Shown here in pieces: positions 47,368-58,970 of a stretch of 64,000 bases of DNA. The notes beneath the pieces were generated by a model. It did not search any database. It saw only the letters and a list, made by a program, of their open reading frames with translations, and was not told the origin of the DNA. The position numbers and the translations under genes were made by a program. Where the stretch lies: NCBI GenBank assembly GCA_033002965.1, contig JAURVB010007694.1, positions 232,211 through 296,210 of the forward strand. Direction: 5' to 3'. This stretch comes from Piper betle. Taxonomy: Eukaryota > Streptophyta > Magnoliopsida > Piperales > Piperaceae. The stretch's first letter is position 1. The number at the start of each line of letters is the position of its first letter.

Positions 47368-49751
47368 ATGGACAATCTTCAAGATAACGGATATGATGAA
47401 GAAGAATTAGGCCAACATATTACAACAGTCTATCCTAGTGTAGAAGATGAGTTTAAACCGAAGGTTGGAATGGAATTTGATTATTTAGACGATGCACTCA
47501 ACTTCTACAGTAGTTATTCAAAAATGGCTGGATTTGGTGTACGTAAACATAGTACAAATTATCATAAGAGAACAAAAGAGTTATGGTCTCAAGTGTTTGT
47601 GTGTTCTAAAGAAGGACATATAAAAGAAGATGAGGCACAAAGAGAAATACCCCACAAAGGAAAAAAGAGAAGTCATCCTATAATTAGAGAAGATTGTCAT
47701 GCACGCATCAGGGTAACTAAAAATATAGAGGGCACATGGAAGGTCATGCATTTTGAAGAAGGACATAGTCATGCACTCCTGACACCATCAAAAACTCAAT
47801 TTCTCAGGTCACATAGGCATGTTACAAGTGTGCACCGAAATTTGATTGACACATTTGGAGAGGCTAACATAAAAACTTCTCAACTAATGTCTGTGCTAGA
47901 AATTGAAGCAGGTGGGGCTGAAAATATTGGTTGTACAGAGAAAGATATTAGAAATGCCCAGACAAAAAGTAAAGAAGAGATAAAGGAAATAGATGCTCAA
48001 TTATTGTTGGAACATTTCGAGGAAATGAAAGAGATGAATGACTCCTTTTTTTATTCCTATGAAGTAGATGATGAGGGTAGATTGAAGCATTGTTTTTGGG
48101 CGGATGGAATTGCAAGAAAAAATTATCAACTTTTCTCAGATGTGATGATTTTTGATACAACATATGATACAAATAAATATGCACTTGTTTTTGCACCATT
48201 CACCGGAGTAAACCATCACAGGCAAACAATTACATTTGGATGTGCTTTTTGTGTAATGAGAAGACTGAGTCATTTGTGTGGCTGTTTGAAACATTTTTGA
48301 AATGCATGGATGGAAGGCATCCAGGGGCAATTGTTACTGATCAAGATCCTGCAATGGATAAAGCAATTAAATTGACATTTCCTTCAACATATCATCGTCT
48401 TTGCATTTGGCATATCCTTAAGAAGGAGAGTGAAAAATTAGGTGCAATTGCTCACAGAAGGGAGTTTTATGAGTCATTCCATAGTTTAATTTATGGTGCC
48501 GAAAACAAAGAAGAATTTGAATCACAATGGAGTGTAATAATGAAAGACAATTGCTTGGAGGAAAATGAGTGGTTAAAATCCATATATGCAATTCATCATG
48601 CGTGGGTGCCTGTGTATAGTAAAGGTATATTTTTGGCTGGTATAAGAAGTTCGCAACGAAGTGAATCTCAAAACTCATTTTACTCAAGGTATGTGAACAA
48701 AAAAATAGCCTTATTGAGTTTATACATAGATTTGAGAGAGCTATCAAAAGACAGAGATTGAATGAGGCAAAAGAATCTTATGAAAACTCATATAAAAGCC
48801 CCAAATTGGTCACTCCATTCAAGATGGAATGTAAGATGGCAAAGGTTTATACTCAAAAAATGTTTTATAAGTTTCAAGAAGAATTACAATACAGTTTGGT
48901 TTGTTGCTCATCTCGTAAGAAATTAGATGAGGAGGATGTTGAACAGTATGATGTAACATGTTGTAGAAATAATAAAGAGTTGGTTGCACGTGTTACTTAC
49001 AACGGAGTTGACAGTAGATGCACATGTAGTTGTCAACTTTTGGAAAGTGAAGGTATTCCATGTAGGCATTTGTTGTATGTACTGAGATTGAATGAGGGGG
49101 ATATTATTCCTGAACTCTATATCATGAAGAGATGGACACTTGAAATAGCAAAGGAAGTTGTTTTTGATGGTGATGGAGTGGAACTTCGTGGTGATTGCAA
49201 CAAAACTTTATTCTCTAATTGGGGAGAATTGCACTGTATATTTAATCGATGGGCCAAAAACGCATATTCATCATCTGAGAAATTTGACCTCGCCAAGCAA
49301 AAACTTTTAGAGATAGAGAAATTGGTAGAAGATGTGGTAGATGATCCACATCATGGAATACAAGTCCAGCATGGAATACAAGTACATCATGGAATACAAG
49401 TACATCCACCGGCACAATCAAAGACAAAAGGAAGTGGTAAAAGATGGAAGAGTGGTAAAGAACTTGCAATGGACCATATGGTAAAAGATAGGCTATGCCA
49501 TGGTTGCAATAAACAGGGAGTTGGGCATGATAAGCGCACTTGCCCTGCAATTGTAGCACATCGGTAATGTTGCCTACCACAACCCTTGTTTTTATCTTTG
49601 TTATATATAATTTATGTGATTATTTGCCATATTTTGTTTTTAAATATGTAGGCAACAAAATGTTCCATCTGAAAGTGGAGTCGTGGCGTCTATTCAGGGG
49701 CGTCGGTGCGGTGATGGCGAATCTCAAAGCAGTGATGCAGAACGATTATGA
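47368..49751 (+). pseudogene. MULE transposase, FAR1/FHY3-like, nearly complete, two frameshifts
   Basis: The start is ATG at 47368, just after an acceptor (TTTTTTAAG); upstream sequence in the same frame has no ATG. Domains: FAR1-type DNA-binding region (about residues 35-150, with GFGVRKHSTNYHK and EDCHARIRV); MULE transposase domain with the first catalytic Asp in IFDTTYDTNKYALVFAPFTG and the second in GAIVTDQDPAM; SWIM zinc finger CTCSCQLLESEGIPCRHLL; a short HGIQV repeat; a CCHC-like knuckle CHGCNKQGVGHDKRTC. An 88-bp GT-AG intron (49564-49651) precedes a last exon ending TTATGA at 49751. Frameshifts lie near 48240-48260 and 48700-48735; otherwise the frame is open. It would cut and paste MULE DNA in the nucleus. 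The frameshifts may be real or base-calling errors. Host FAR1/FHY3 transcription factors share this fold, but the flanking terminal repeats mark this as a transposase. Confidence 0.92.
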
Positions 49752-49923
49752 TAGCTCCGAATCTGGAAGGACTGTATAATGTTAGTGATTTGTAACTTGT
49801 TTCCATGAATTGTTATTGACTTTAATCAAACTTGACAAATTTGTAACTTGTAAGTTTGTACTTTTATTCATCATGTGGAAGAAAGTTAAATGATATAGTT
49901 CTCATGCGTTTTAGATTCTGATG

Positions 49924-50436
49924 TGTAAAACCCACGATTTGAGTCAGGGTTTTATATTCAGAACCGGTCGGTTCGACCATTATTTTCGAGTCGAGTCAGT
50001 TTCAGAATACGTGTACTGAGCTGACGCCGGTCTCGTGTATGAGCCATGAGGGTCATGTGTACCCAAGTATATGATGATAACGTCATGAACACAGCAGAAA
50101 AAAATGAGTTATCAAAATATATGAGAGTATGTAGTTCATTTATTTTATTATGATATATAATGGATCGTAGAATTAGTTTTAGGCCGTTTACCACGTTAGG
50201 ACGCGTTACGGGCATTTTGGGTGGTTGATAGTTCTAGAGCATATCATTATGATGTTTTGGTGTTATTTGATTTTATGGGATTTTTCCCAAATTTTTTGGA
50301 AATTTTTTTACGGCTTAAATATTATTTTTGACTCAAGTCAGAGACGAGTCAAGTAATATTTACGACTTTGCCACCACACACCCCAGTGCCCTTCTTTTCT
50401 TCCCCAGACCCTTGCCCGATGCAGCCCTTGTGCGCT
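49924..50436 (+). mobile_element. LTR fragment H (first about 510 bp of the A-family LTR) inside MULE-1
   Basis: It starts exactly at TGTAAAACCC like copies A-G and follows them through 'gacgagtcaagtaatattta' to about 'cccttgtgcgctc'. It then passes into the G-rich MULE arm. The rest of the LTR is absent and no target duplication is visible. Its end lies where the AT-rich arrays end in MULE II and III. Confidence 0.88.
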
Positions 50437-50772
50437 CACTGAGGAGGCAGCGAGGGGCCATGGCTAAGGGCACGTCTGGGGGCAGCAGCCGAGGGGGTGG
50501 TGGGGGGCTGTGGCCGAGGGGACGATGGGGGGCCGCAGCCAAGGGCGTGTCTGGGGGCAGCGGCCGAGGGGGCGATAGGAGGCCATAGCCGAGGGGGCTT
50601 CTGGGGGCAGCGGCCAAGGGGGCATCTGGGGGCAGCGGCCGAGGGGCGGCGGGGGGCTGTGGCCAAGGGGTCAGCAGGGGGCGGCCAAGGGGGCGGCGGG
50701 GGCCACGGCCTAGGGGGCGTCTGGGGGTAGTGGCCGAGGGGCTGCCGGGAGAGCCGCGCCAACAGGGGTGCT
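50437..50772. repeat. G-rich tandem repeats in the right arm of MULE-1
   Basis: Degenerate repeats built on 'ctgggggcagcggccgaggg' recur about every 30-40 bp. No gene is supported. Confidence 0.75.
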
Positions 50773-50858
50773 GTGGGCCGTTGGATTTGTCCAACGGCCC
50801 ACAAATAGGAGCGCATAATGCACTGCCAAAAGGGTGCAAGCACATACCAGCTGCCCCC

Positions 50859-50874
50859 TATATATATATATATA
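50859..50874. repeat. (TA)8 shared by MULE-1 and element IV
   Basis: A single TA run separates the right end of MULE-1 from the left end of element IV, as if both inserted into one microsatellite. Confidence 0.9.
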
Positions 50875-51833
50875 AATTGCTGCAATGCACTGCTAGTTTT
50901 TGGTAGCGCGGGCTGCTGGATTTCGATCCAGCGGCCCACACTTCCACTTCCACCCCCCACCCCCCCCACCTGCCCACCTTCCCTCCCGGCTGCAGCCACG
51001 ATGGCGGTGGCGGTGGTGGTGGCTGGGGGCGAGCAGGGGGGGGGTGCAGCCTAGGGTGGTGGTCGTGGTTGTCGCAGGGGGTGGCAGGCAAGGGACCACA
51101 ACCCTAGGGGGTGGTCGTGGTTGTCACAAGGGGCGGCAGGGAGGGGGCCCTCGAGGGGTGGTCATGGTTGTCATAGGGGGCGGCAGGCAGGGGGTCCTCG
51201 AGGGGTGGTCGTGGTTGTCACAGGGGGCAGCAGGCAGGGGGGCAGTGGCAAAGGGGCGGGGCGGGGGGGCCGTGGCCTAGGGGAGTGGTCGGGTCGTGGT
51301 CGTCGCAGGGGCTAGCAGGTGGGGAGGGGGGGCGCGCGGCGGCTTGGGGTGGGAGGGGGCCGCAGCCCAAGGGGGTGATCGTGGTCGTCGTAGGGGGCAG
51401 TGGGCCGGGGGGGGGGGGGGGGTGGTGGTGGTGGTGGTCGTGCCTTGTGGTGGGCGGCTGCAGCAGGTAGAGTGGGGCGGTCTTGGTCATCGTAGGGGTC
51501 GGCGGGCAAGGGGGTGGTCGTGCCTTGGGGCGGGCGAGGGGGCCGCAGCAGCGGGTGGTGGTGGGGGGCCACGGCAAAGAGGTGGTGGTGCTCCTACCAA
51601 AAGGAAGCGGCAGCTGGGGGCAAGCAGCAGTGGAGGTGGGGAGGGGGGGGCTCATGGGGGTGGGCAGACTGGCTGTCATGGGGGCGGGCAGACTGGCAGT
51701 CGTAGGGGCGGGGTGTCGGTCATGAGCGGACAAGTTGGCGGGTCACGGGTGAGTGGGTTGGGCTGCTGGATTTCAATCCAGCGGCCAACGATGCATGCGT
51801 TGCTAAAAGGGGTAGCGCATTGCAACACGACCC
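50875..51833. mobile_element. Element IV: small GC-rich non-autonomous MULE
   Basis: About 960 bp between (TA)n tracts. Terminal repeats: left 'ttgctgcaatgcactgc' with hairpin GGGCTGCTGGAT/ATCCAGCGGCCC (50910-50937); right, the inverse 'gcgcattgcaacac' with a hairpin at 51760-51786. Between them, G-rich repeats with 'cctcgaggggtggtc' and 'gtggttgtc' recur at intervals of roughly 40-65 bp (about 51045-51250). No transposase. Frames of up to 209 codons are Gly/Arg/Trp-rich composition artefacts. Confidence 0.8.
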
Positions 51834-51846
51834 TATACATATATAT

Positions 51847-52965
51847 GGTAAACCCTACCTATCATGAGGCATTTTTAGGTGATAGTAATATTGAACCCAT
51901 CATTTGGAAATATATAACTTGTTGAACTCAATATTTCCGAATTAAACATGCCTTCATATTAGCATTATGGTGAAACCCACTTATTAACCTAAGTGTAGTG
52001 TCATGGATAATTTTATATCATATCAGTACATGTAGATTATTTATTATGTTATTTCATGTTATTACTCAATTATTTAGATTATTTATTATGTTATTTCATT
52101 TTCTTACTCAATAATTTTAACATTTGACTGACGTTAGAGATTCTCTTCTTGTCAAGAAACCAGCGGGTTACATACCTCAGTACTTGTTCGTTGTCTTTCA
52201 CTGATTAAAATTAAGATGTAAATCAAACTTATTTAGTGTAATATTCTAGTTCAGTTCAAAAGTAAACGGAACATGGGATGTTATGTATGTCTAGACCCAT
52301 CATCCTATGATAACGCCAATGTTCACCCCATGGAATAAATCCTCATAGACGTGAAAATTCCAATTCTCATACGTAATGGCTACCTACAATCATCTTAAAT
52401 TTGCAAAAGGCCGTATCCTATGTAGAACAAGAATGTTTTCTAACCCAAAGCAGCAATAAGTACGTTGATACAGTAAAAAATTTTTTTCCAAAGCTACGTG
52501 GATAGAATACATTGTTCTTGTGGGAAAGTATGCTTTCAATTCAAACAAAAGTAACAAACATGGAGCCATGAAGAGATAAATAAGAAAAACAAATGGCCAA
52601 CCGTAATTTTATCCCATGTTATCAGAGAACTAAAAATCAGACGTCAATGAGTGAGACTTAATACATGGCGCGTTATACTTGTTCCCTGCATGAAGATGAT
52701 TTCATTTTAAACAAAACATTATCACTGGAAGGCCACCCAGAACTTCAATCCAAATCCATTGTCCCCTGTATTCAAGACGAGCCATAATGAATCAAAATCA
52801 TGCTAACACGAGAACTGGACATCGGCATTCCTCACTGCACCCTTTTAGTTCACAAAGATTTTGGGGATAAATTAGTAAGACTGCAGAATTTTAAAAAACC
52901 CACTATTAACTTGCTTTTTATTATTGGACGGATTCATGACCACCAGCCACGAGACGGGAAACAAT
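51847..52965. other. Region between element IV and the G6PDH gene
   Basis: AT-rich and without a gene. Its right end must hold the 3' untranslated region of the minus-strand G6PDH gene. A possible poly(A) signal on the minus strand (AATAATAAAAAG) lies near 52915-52926, about 45 bp past the stop. The small frame at 52800-53057 is not supported. Confidence 0.5.
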
Positions 52966-55900
52966 TTAGTGAGCTTCACCTTTCAACCATCCACTTTTGT
53001 CAATATTTATATAATTCAATAAGAGGAGGTGCAAATTTAAGCCTGATAGTGTTCTGACGCCAAGATCACCCCACCGAACATTGTACTTGGCAGCAAGGTA
53101 ATGAGCGCCTACAGGTCCGCGACTGCCATAGGGATAAAGCTCTGGGGCTATCTTCTTCTCCTCCAATTCTTTCAGCACTGGGGTAAATAGTTCCCAGGCT
53201 GCATCCAGTTCATCGCTCCGAATGAATAGCCTTCTTTCTCCATCAATTGCATCGAGTATAAGCCTCTCATAAGCATCTGGAATTTCTTTTGAATATCTGT
53301 GATATCAGAACACAATGTCAGTTATCTCTAAAAATTAGGTGCGAACACTGTTCATAAGAAAAATATAATTTGCCCTCTTTCACTTTAACATTTATGAGGG
53401 CAAAATATTGCTATTTAAATGTCAGAAAAAATGAACTAAAGAAAGCATTCTAAATTACAGACGTTAATTACTTACCTTGCGGCATAATGAAGGTTAAGAT
53501 TACTACGATCCAACTTCATACCAAGTCCAGGAACCTTGTTATTGATCTTCAAATAGATTGCCTCATCCGGTTGAACCCTAATCACTAGCTCATTTGTTGC
53601 CCGATCAATGTCTGTACCAAACTTATTCTTGTATAGATTACCAGGTACATGCCGAAATTGCACTCTTATTTCAGCTCTGCCAACAGTACACAGATCCTTA
53701 TTATTTAAGTCTAAACCCAAAACATGATTCTCATAGTTGTGAATGTTTTAAGAATGAAGGCTACACATCTTTTCTAACTTACCTCCTGTTATGCAATGCC
53801 TTCCCTGCCTTCATGAGGAAGGGAACACCATCCCACCTAGCATTATCTATAAATAAAGCAGCTGCTGCAAATGTTGGAGTGAGACTGTTATTTGGTACAG
53901 TCTTATCATCAGTATAGCTAGGATATGCCACACCTCCTTTTGTATGGCTTTTGTATTGACCAACAACCATATTTTCAAGTTGTAATGGCCTCATTGAGCG
54001 GAGCACTTTCACCTATGATGCAATAATTTCAACTGTTTCAGCATGCAGTCAAGCAGATGATTTAAGAGAATGAAACAGAATTATAAAGATGGTTAATTAT
54101 GTGCGCTGTGTTGACACATTCTTCAAATATACAAATTACAGACATTAACCTTATGAATTTGTGCCGCTTTCAGTCATTTTTATGAACTATGAATATTTTT
54201 GATAATGTTAGAAATTATAAAAATACCTTTTCATTCCTGATGTCTTCTGCATCAAGACTGACAGGTGTTTCCATTGCAAATAAAGCCAATATCTGTAGTA
54301 AATGATTCTGCATTATATCCCTGATAATTCCATAATTGTCAAAATACCTGAGGCCAAAACCAGGTTCCTATTAATATCTAGGAATTTCAAAATTCAAGCA
54401 ATTAGTTTAAGATAATGGGTCATTATTAACTTACCCTCCTCTTCCTTCTGCCCCAAAATCTTCTGAAAAATGAGCTGTACATTCCTAATATACCGCCTTG
54501 ACCAGAGGGGTTCAAATACAAGGTTAGAGAATCGGAGTACTGACAGGTTCTCAACTAATTCCTTCCCCAAGTAATGATCAATCCTACAAGGAATCAAAGA
54601 CTTAGACAAAAAATGAAATAGATATTTACAAAATAACACTCTTATTAGATACATTTAACTTTTATACTCATCATTGTCTACACCTTAACATGACTAGTTT
54701 GGAGTTGGTGGTATCATGGATTGTGGGTCACTGATGGCGTACAGTCCCCATCTTTCCTAACCCCATCTTTCCAATTTGGGTCCTAGTTAGAATATTAATT
54801 TGTTTCTTATTAGAATCCCCTTTTATTTTAAAGTATAAGCAGTCCACTTGATCTTAAATTTAGTCTAATAATTTTTTTCCTTATTTTAGTTGGATTCTCA
54901 GTATACATTTTTTCTAGTTTAAATATGAGTCATGGGTCACTAAATTCAATAAATACATACGGTTGTAGGAGGCTGTTCCCCTATTGCTATTGAATACAAA
55001 AACCTTTTGCTTTATGCTTCCCTAATGCTTTGTGTTACCTTTACTCTTCTTCTAAGTGATTTAAAGTAAACTCTAGCGAAGATAGGAATCTTCCTGAACC
55101 TGTTCTTCTCAAGTTATCTTGCAGGTTCACATCAGTCACTCATTAATTGCTTCCACATTAGATTGATGTGACAAAACTATGCAGATAAAAGTGGTAAATT
55201 TTTATGCTGGATGCTCTTCTCATAATGACCGTGAGACCAATTGATGAACTTTGAAGCTTTAAGAACAACGAAATCATATTCCTTCCTAATTATTGGCTAC
55301 ACATCATAAGATGATTGTGAATTGAAAAGTCTTAATATCAGTCACCTTTTATTGCAGATGAACTACTTACCTAAAAATCTGATCCTCTACCAAATACTGC
55401 TTCAAGCCTCTAGTCAATGAAGCAGAAGATTCAGAGTCTCGTCCAAACGGTTTCTCAACAATAACTCGTGTCCAGCCTTTCAATGCAGAAGCAGATAAAC
55501 TAGCACATTTCACCACATCTATAAATATATTGGGTGGAATAGACAAATAAAAGAGACGGTTGGCATCCCTCCCAGCCTGAGTGAAACAACATCCAAATTC
55601 AGCAAATTAAGAAAGCCGTATATTGCTGAAAACGAAAAACAAATGCGAGAACTTCTTTCCTGCAAAACTAGAAACAGTTTGCATTTCAAATAACCTCTTC
55701 ACACGTGCATTATTTTTTACTTTTAATAACAAAATTTAACCAAGGTAACCTACCTCGTGTTCTTTTAATTTTTTGTCAAGTTCTAAGAAGTTTTCTTGTG
55801 AGTCATACTGGCCAGAATGGTGGAAGCATCTATTCAGGAACTCTTCCATTTTATCATTGCAATTATCCCTGGAGAAATGTATTTAAAAACATGAAATTTT

Positions 55901-56838
55901 ATACGAAGCCATAAAAACACTAGAAAATACATAGTCAATGGTCTGAAATTTAAGATACCTTTTATCAATTCTACATGTAAGGGTCTTGCTAACAATTGTT
56001 CTCAGCTCTGCATCAGTCATCTTACTACGAGCATACCCATATATGGTAAAATGCTAATAGAAAAAAAAAAAGCATAACAATACAAATTTCACAAAGCAGA
56101 CAAATCCAAGGAAAAGTCAACGATTTAAGCCATATAAGCCAGTACCTTAGGAAGGCAATCTTCATAATAAAGAGCAAAAAGTGCAGGAAAAATCTTCTTC
56201 TTGGCCAGGTCCCCTGATGCCCCAACGACAGTTATACTAACAGTAGCTTCCTTATCACCCGACAAGGAGGTGAATGCCTGTCTGGAGACCTCAGGTGGAG
56301 CCACAGGCACTACCACTTCCTTCAAATTATGCAAAGGAGACTCCTTTGGAGGTGGAGGTGGAGGTGGAGCCGAAGCTACCGCACCTGCATCCAAAAACCA
56401 ACATCCGACTCACAACAAAGACAACCGACAACATTCCAACAAAATGGGCATTTACCAATGACCCCAACAAAATCTACATCCAATCCAAACCACCCGCATT
56501 CATACGGCTAATGATGTTGATTAGAGAGGTTGTTGATTATTTCTATTATAAACAATAAAAAAACCAATTTCAACTCCCTATAACAATCACAAAATCACTA
56601 GGAAACATCTTCCATACATATTATATGAAGAACTAAGAAGGAAGCTAAGAACATTTTCCATACCATCTTGCATGGCGACGTCAAGATGCGAGGACCTACG
56701 AGATTGAGCACAGAGGCCATGGGTGGAGCGCGTGCGGGGGAGAAGGAGAGAAGCTGGAGACGGGCAGCGAGGGGACGAGTGGGAGGGGGTGGAGGTGAAT
56801 GCAGAGTGGGGAAGAGAAGGTCGACAAGAGAGGGCCAT
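52966..56838 (-). CDS. Plastid glucose-6-phosphate 1-dehydrogenase, 10 exons, one frameshift
   Basis: Catalyses glucose-6-phosphate + NADP+ to 6-phosphogluconolactone + NADPH, the entry step of the oxidative pentose phosphate pathway. Exons: 56664-56838, 56146-56384, 55959-56053, 55754-55868, 55371-55576, 54435-54583, 54227-54347, 53783-54012, 53476-53676, 52966-53296. All introns are GT-AG and phases agree. Exon 1 is Ser/Pro/Arg-rich, a likely transit peptide. NADP-binding GASGDLA is at about 113-119, catalytic RIDHYLGKE at about 277-285, EKPFGRD in exon 5. Cys 165 and 173 (eight apart) match the redox-regulated pair of plastid P1-type enzymes. One base is missing in an A-run (54466-54470), shifting the frame after residue 316. 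The end runs about 30 residues past the usual WGDLGV. Expected length is about 620. It is either a recent pseudogene or a homopolymer error. Confidence 0.93.
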
Positions 56839-57140
56839 GTTCGTTCGACTATTGACACCAGACAATCGGTAGAAAGCTAAGAAGAAGATGAAAAGAACGA
56901 GATAGTGAGAGAGAGAGAGAGAGAAAAAGAGAGGCGGTGGGTCGGTGAGATCGAGGGATGGAGACCCTAAAGATCCACGAAGGGGTGTTTTCTTGCGGGT
57001 TGCAAAGGTTTGGGGCGTGAGTTGGGAAGGTTTGGTGACTTTGTGGGGAGGGGAGGGACAAAAATGAACTTGGACGCGTTTTTAGTGGGCGAGGGTGGAG
57101 GCGTGAGAAGTAGAATAAGAATAATAAACCTGGTCTCATG
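56839..57140 (-). promoter_or_regulatory. G6PDH 5' leader/promoter with CT-rich tract
   Basis: On the minus strand a (CT)n-rich tract, roughly 56900-56935, lies 65-100 bp upstream of the ATG. CT-rich (Y-patch-like) tracts are common near plant transcription starts. No clear TATA box is identified. Frames across this segment are CT-repeat artefacts. Confidence 0.45.
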
Positions 57141-57674
57141 TGGCAACTTATCGGTCAAATGTTTAATTTAAACATCACTTCTAATCATGGGTGTTAATCG
57201 TATAAGTCGAATCGTATTCTACTATGCTCAACCTCGATTAGTTTATTTTGAGTTTAAGTCAAGCGCAAAAGGGTCCTGAGTCGAGTCAAATTCTAATTGA
57301 ACACGAGCCGGTGCATGTATTATTCTATTATATATATATATAGAAATTTTCTACTATGTGTTGTAATGTTTTACCGCGTATAGGCAGCGTTTGGATTGTA
57401 GGCCGTTGGATCAAAATCCAATAGCCCACAATCCCCCTCACTTTCTTTTTTTTTTGCCTTCCCCCTCCCTACTGCCGATTTCTACTGACAGTTTCCGCCG
57501 CCGCTGCCGGCCTAGACCACGGCCCTGCCCACACGACGCCCAAAGCCGCCGTCCCCCACTGTGTCATCGTCGCTGTTCCCGGCCATCACCCCCCTCGAGC
57601 ATCGCCCTCCCCCGCCGTTTCCCGTCCCAACCTTTGTTTCACCGCCCCCCCCACCCAACCGGATTCTGCCACCC

Positions 57675-58970
57675 TCTGCGAGCGTCGCCGTCCCCCTGTG
57701 CCTCACCGTCGCCATCCCCCGCCCACCGCCATTTTCATCCCCCATGGTTACCTTCCCCCTCCTCACAACCTCTGTTTTCAACCGCCCACTGAATTCCCCC
57801 CCCCCAACGCGGGCGACGCCGTTCCCCACCGCGTCGTCGTCGCCCCCCCGACGTTGTTGTCTGCCCGCTGTCCCCTAGAGGTGACACAGCAAAATAAATG
57901 TGGGACAGAGGAAAATGCGAGGGTAATTTCGTAATAAAAAGTTAAGTCGCTCCCGATTCAAGTCAATATTATAAAATAAATTTTTAAAAAAATTAAAAAT
58001 AATTATGAAATAAAAATATGACTCGCTTCCGACTCGGGTTAATATTATGAAATAAATTTAAAAAAATCGTAATAAAAATTTGACACGCTCCCTACTGAAG
58101 TCAATATTACGAAATAATTTTTTTAAAAAAATCATAATAAAAATCCTACTCAAGTGAGGACCAAGTCAAGTTTTTATTACGAAATTATTTTTAATTTTTT
58201 TAAAAATTCATTTTGTAATATTGACTTGCATCGGGAGGTAGTCAAATTTTTATTACAAAATTTTTTTAAAATTTATTTTGTAATATTGACTCAATTGGGT
58301 GCGAGTCAAATTTTTAGTTCCCTTTGCGAGCGTCGCTGTCCCCCGCGCCTCGCCGTCGCCATCCCCCGCCCACCTCCCACCGCCGTTTTCATCCCCCACG
58401 GTTACCTTCCCCCTCCCTCACAACCTCTGTTTTTCAACCGCCCACTGAATTCCCACCACCCCCCCCCAACGCGGGCGACGCCGTTCCCCACTGCGTCGTC
58501 GTCGCCCCCCGCCATCACCCCCGGACGTTGTCGTCTGTCTGCTGTCCCCTAGCGGTGACACAGCAAAATAAATGTGGGACGGAGGAAAATGCGAGGGTAA
58601 TTTCGTAATAAAAAGTTAAGTCGCTCCCGATTCAAGTCAATATTATAAAATAAATTTTTAAAAAAATTAAAAATAATTTTGAAATAAAAATATGGCTCGC
58701 TTCTGACTAGGGTTAATATTATGAAATATATTAAAAAAATTGTAATAAAAATTTGACATGCTCCCTACTGAAGTCAATATTACGAAATAATTTTTTTAAA
58801 AAAAATCATAATAAAAATCCTACTCAAGTGAGGACCAAGTCAAGTTTTTATTACAAAATTATTTTTAATTTTTTTAAAATTCATTTTGTAATATTGACTC
58901 GCGTCGGGAGCTAGTCAAATTTTTATTACAAAATTTTTTAAAATTTATTTTGTAATATTGACTCAATTGG
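57675..58970. repeat. Two tandem copies of a 648-bp segment in MULE V
   Basis: Copy 1 starts at about 57675 ('tgcgagcgtcgc') and copy 2 at about 58323, offset 648 bp. Each holds the inner part of the C-rich arm, 'aatgtgggacagaggaaaatg' or its variant, and part of the AT-rich array. Copies differ by scattered substitutions and small indels. Confidence 0.85.

Larger units (their letters stand above)
46681..50858 (+). mobile_element. MULE-1: Mutator-like element with FAR1-type transposase, in a TA microsatellite
   Basis: It is 4,178 bp. Termini GGGGGTAGCTG and CAGCTGCCCCC abut (TA)n at about 46661-46680 and 50859-50874. Terminal inverted repeats of about 85 bp (46681-46765 and 50773-50858) contain the shared 'ttggca(a/g)tgca' box and a hairpin (46738-46763 and 50773-50803). 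Inside are a C-rich arm, a transposase gene, its 3' intron and last exon, a 510-bp LTR fragment, and a G-rich repeated arm. The target duplication cannot be resolved within the TA run. It is the only element here with a nearly whole transposase, so it or a sister copy could have mobilised the non-autonomous relatives. Confidence 0.88.

Noticed and set aside
47368..49751. Host FAR1/FHY3 transcription factor gene
   Set aside because: Domain order is the same, but matching terminal inverted repeats, TA flanks and a second decayed copy in MULE III show it is a transposase.
51296..51925. 209-codon frame in element IV
   Set aside because: Gly/Trp/Arg low complexity from G-rich tandem repeats; open in overlapping frames and running into the terminal repeat.
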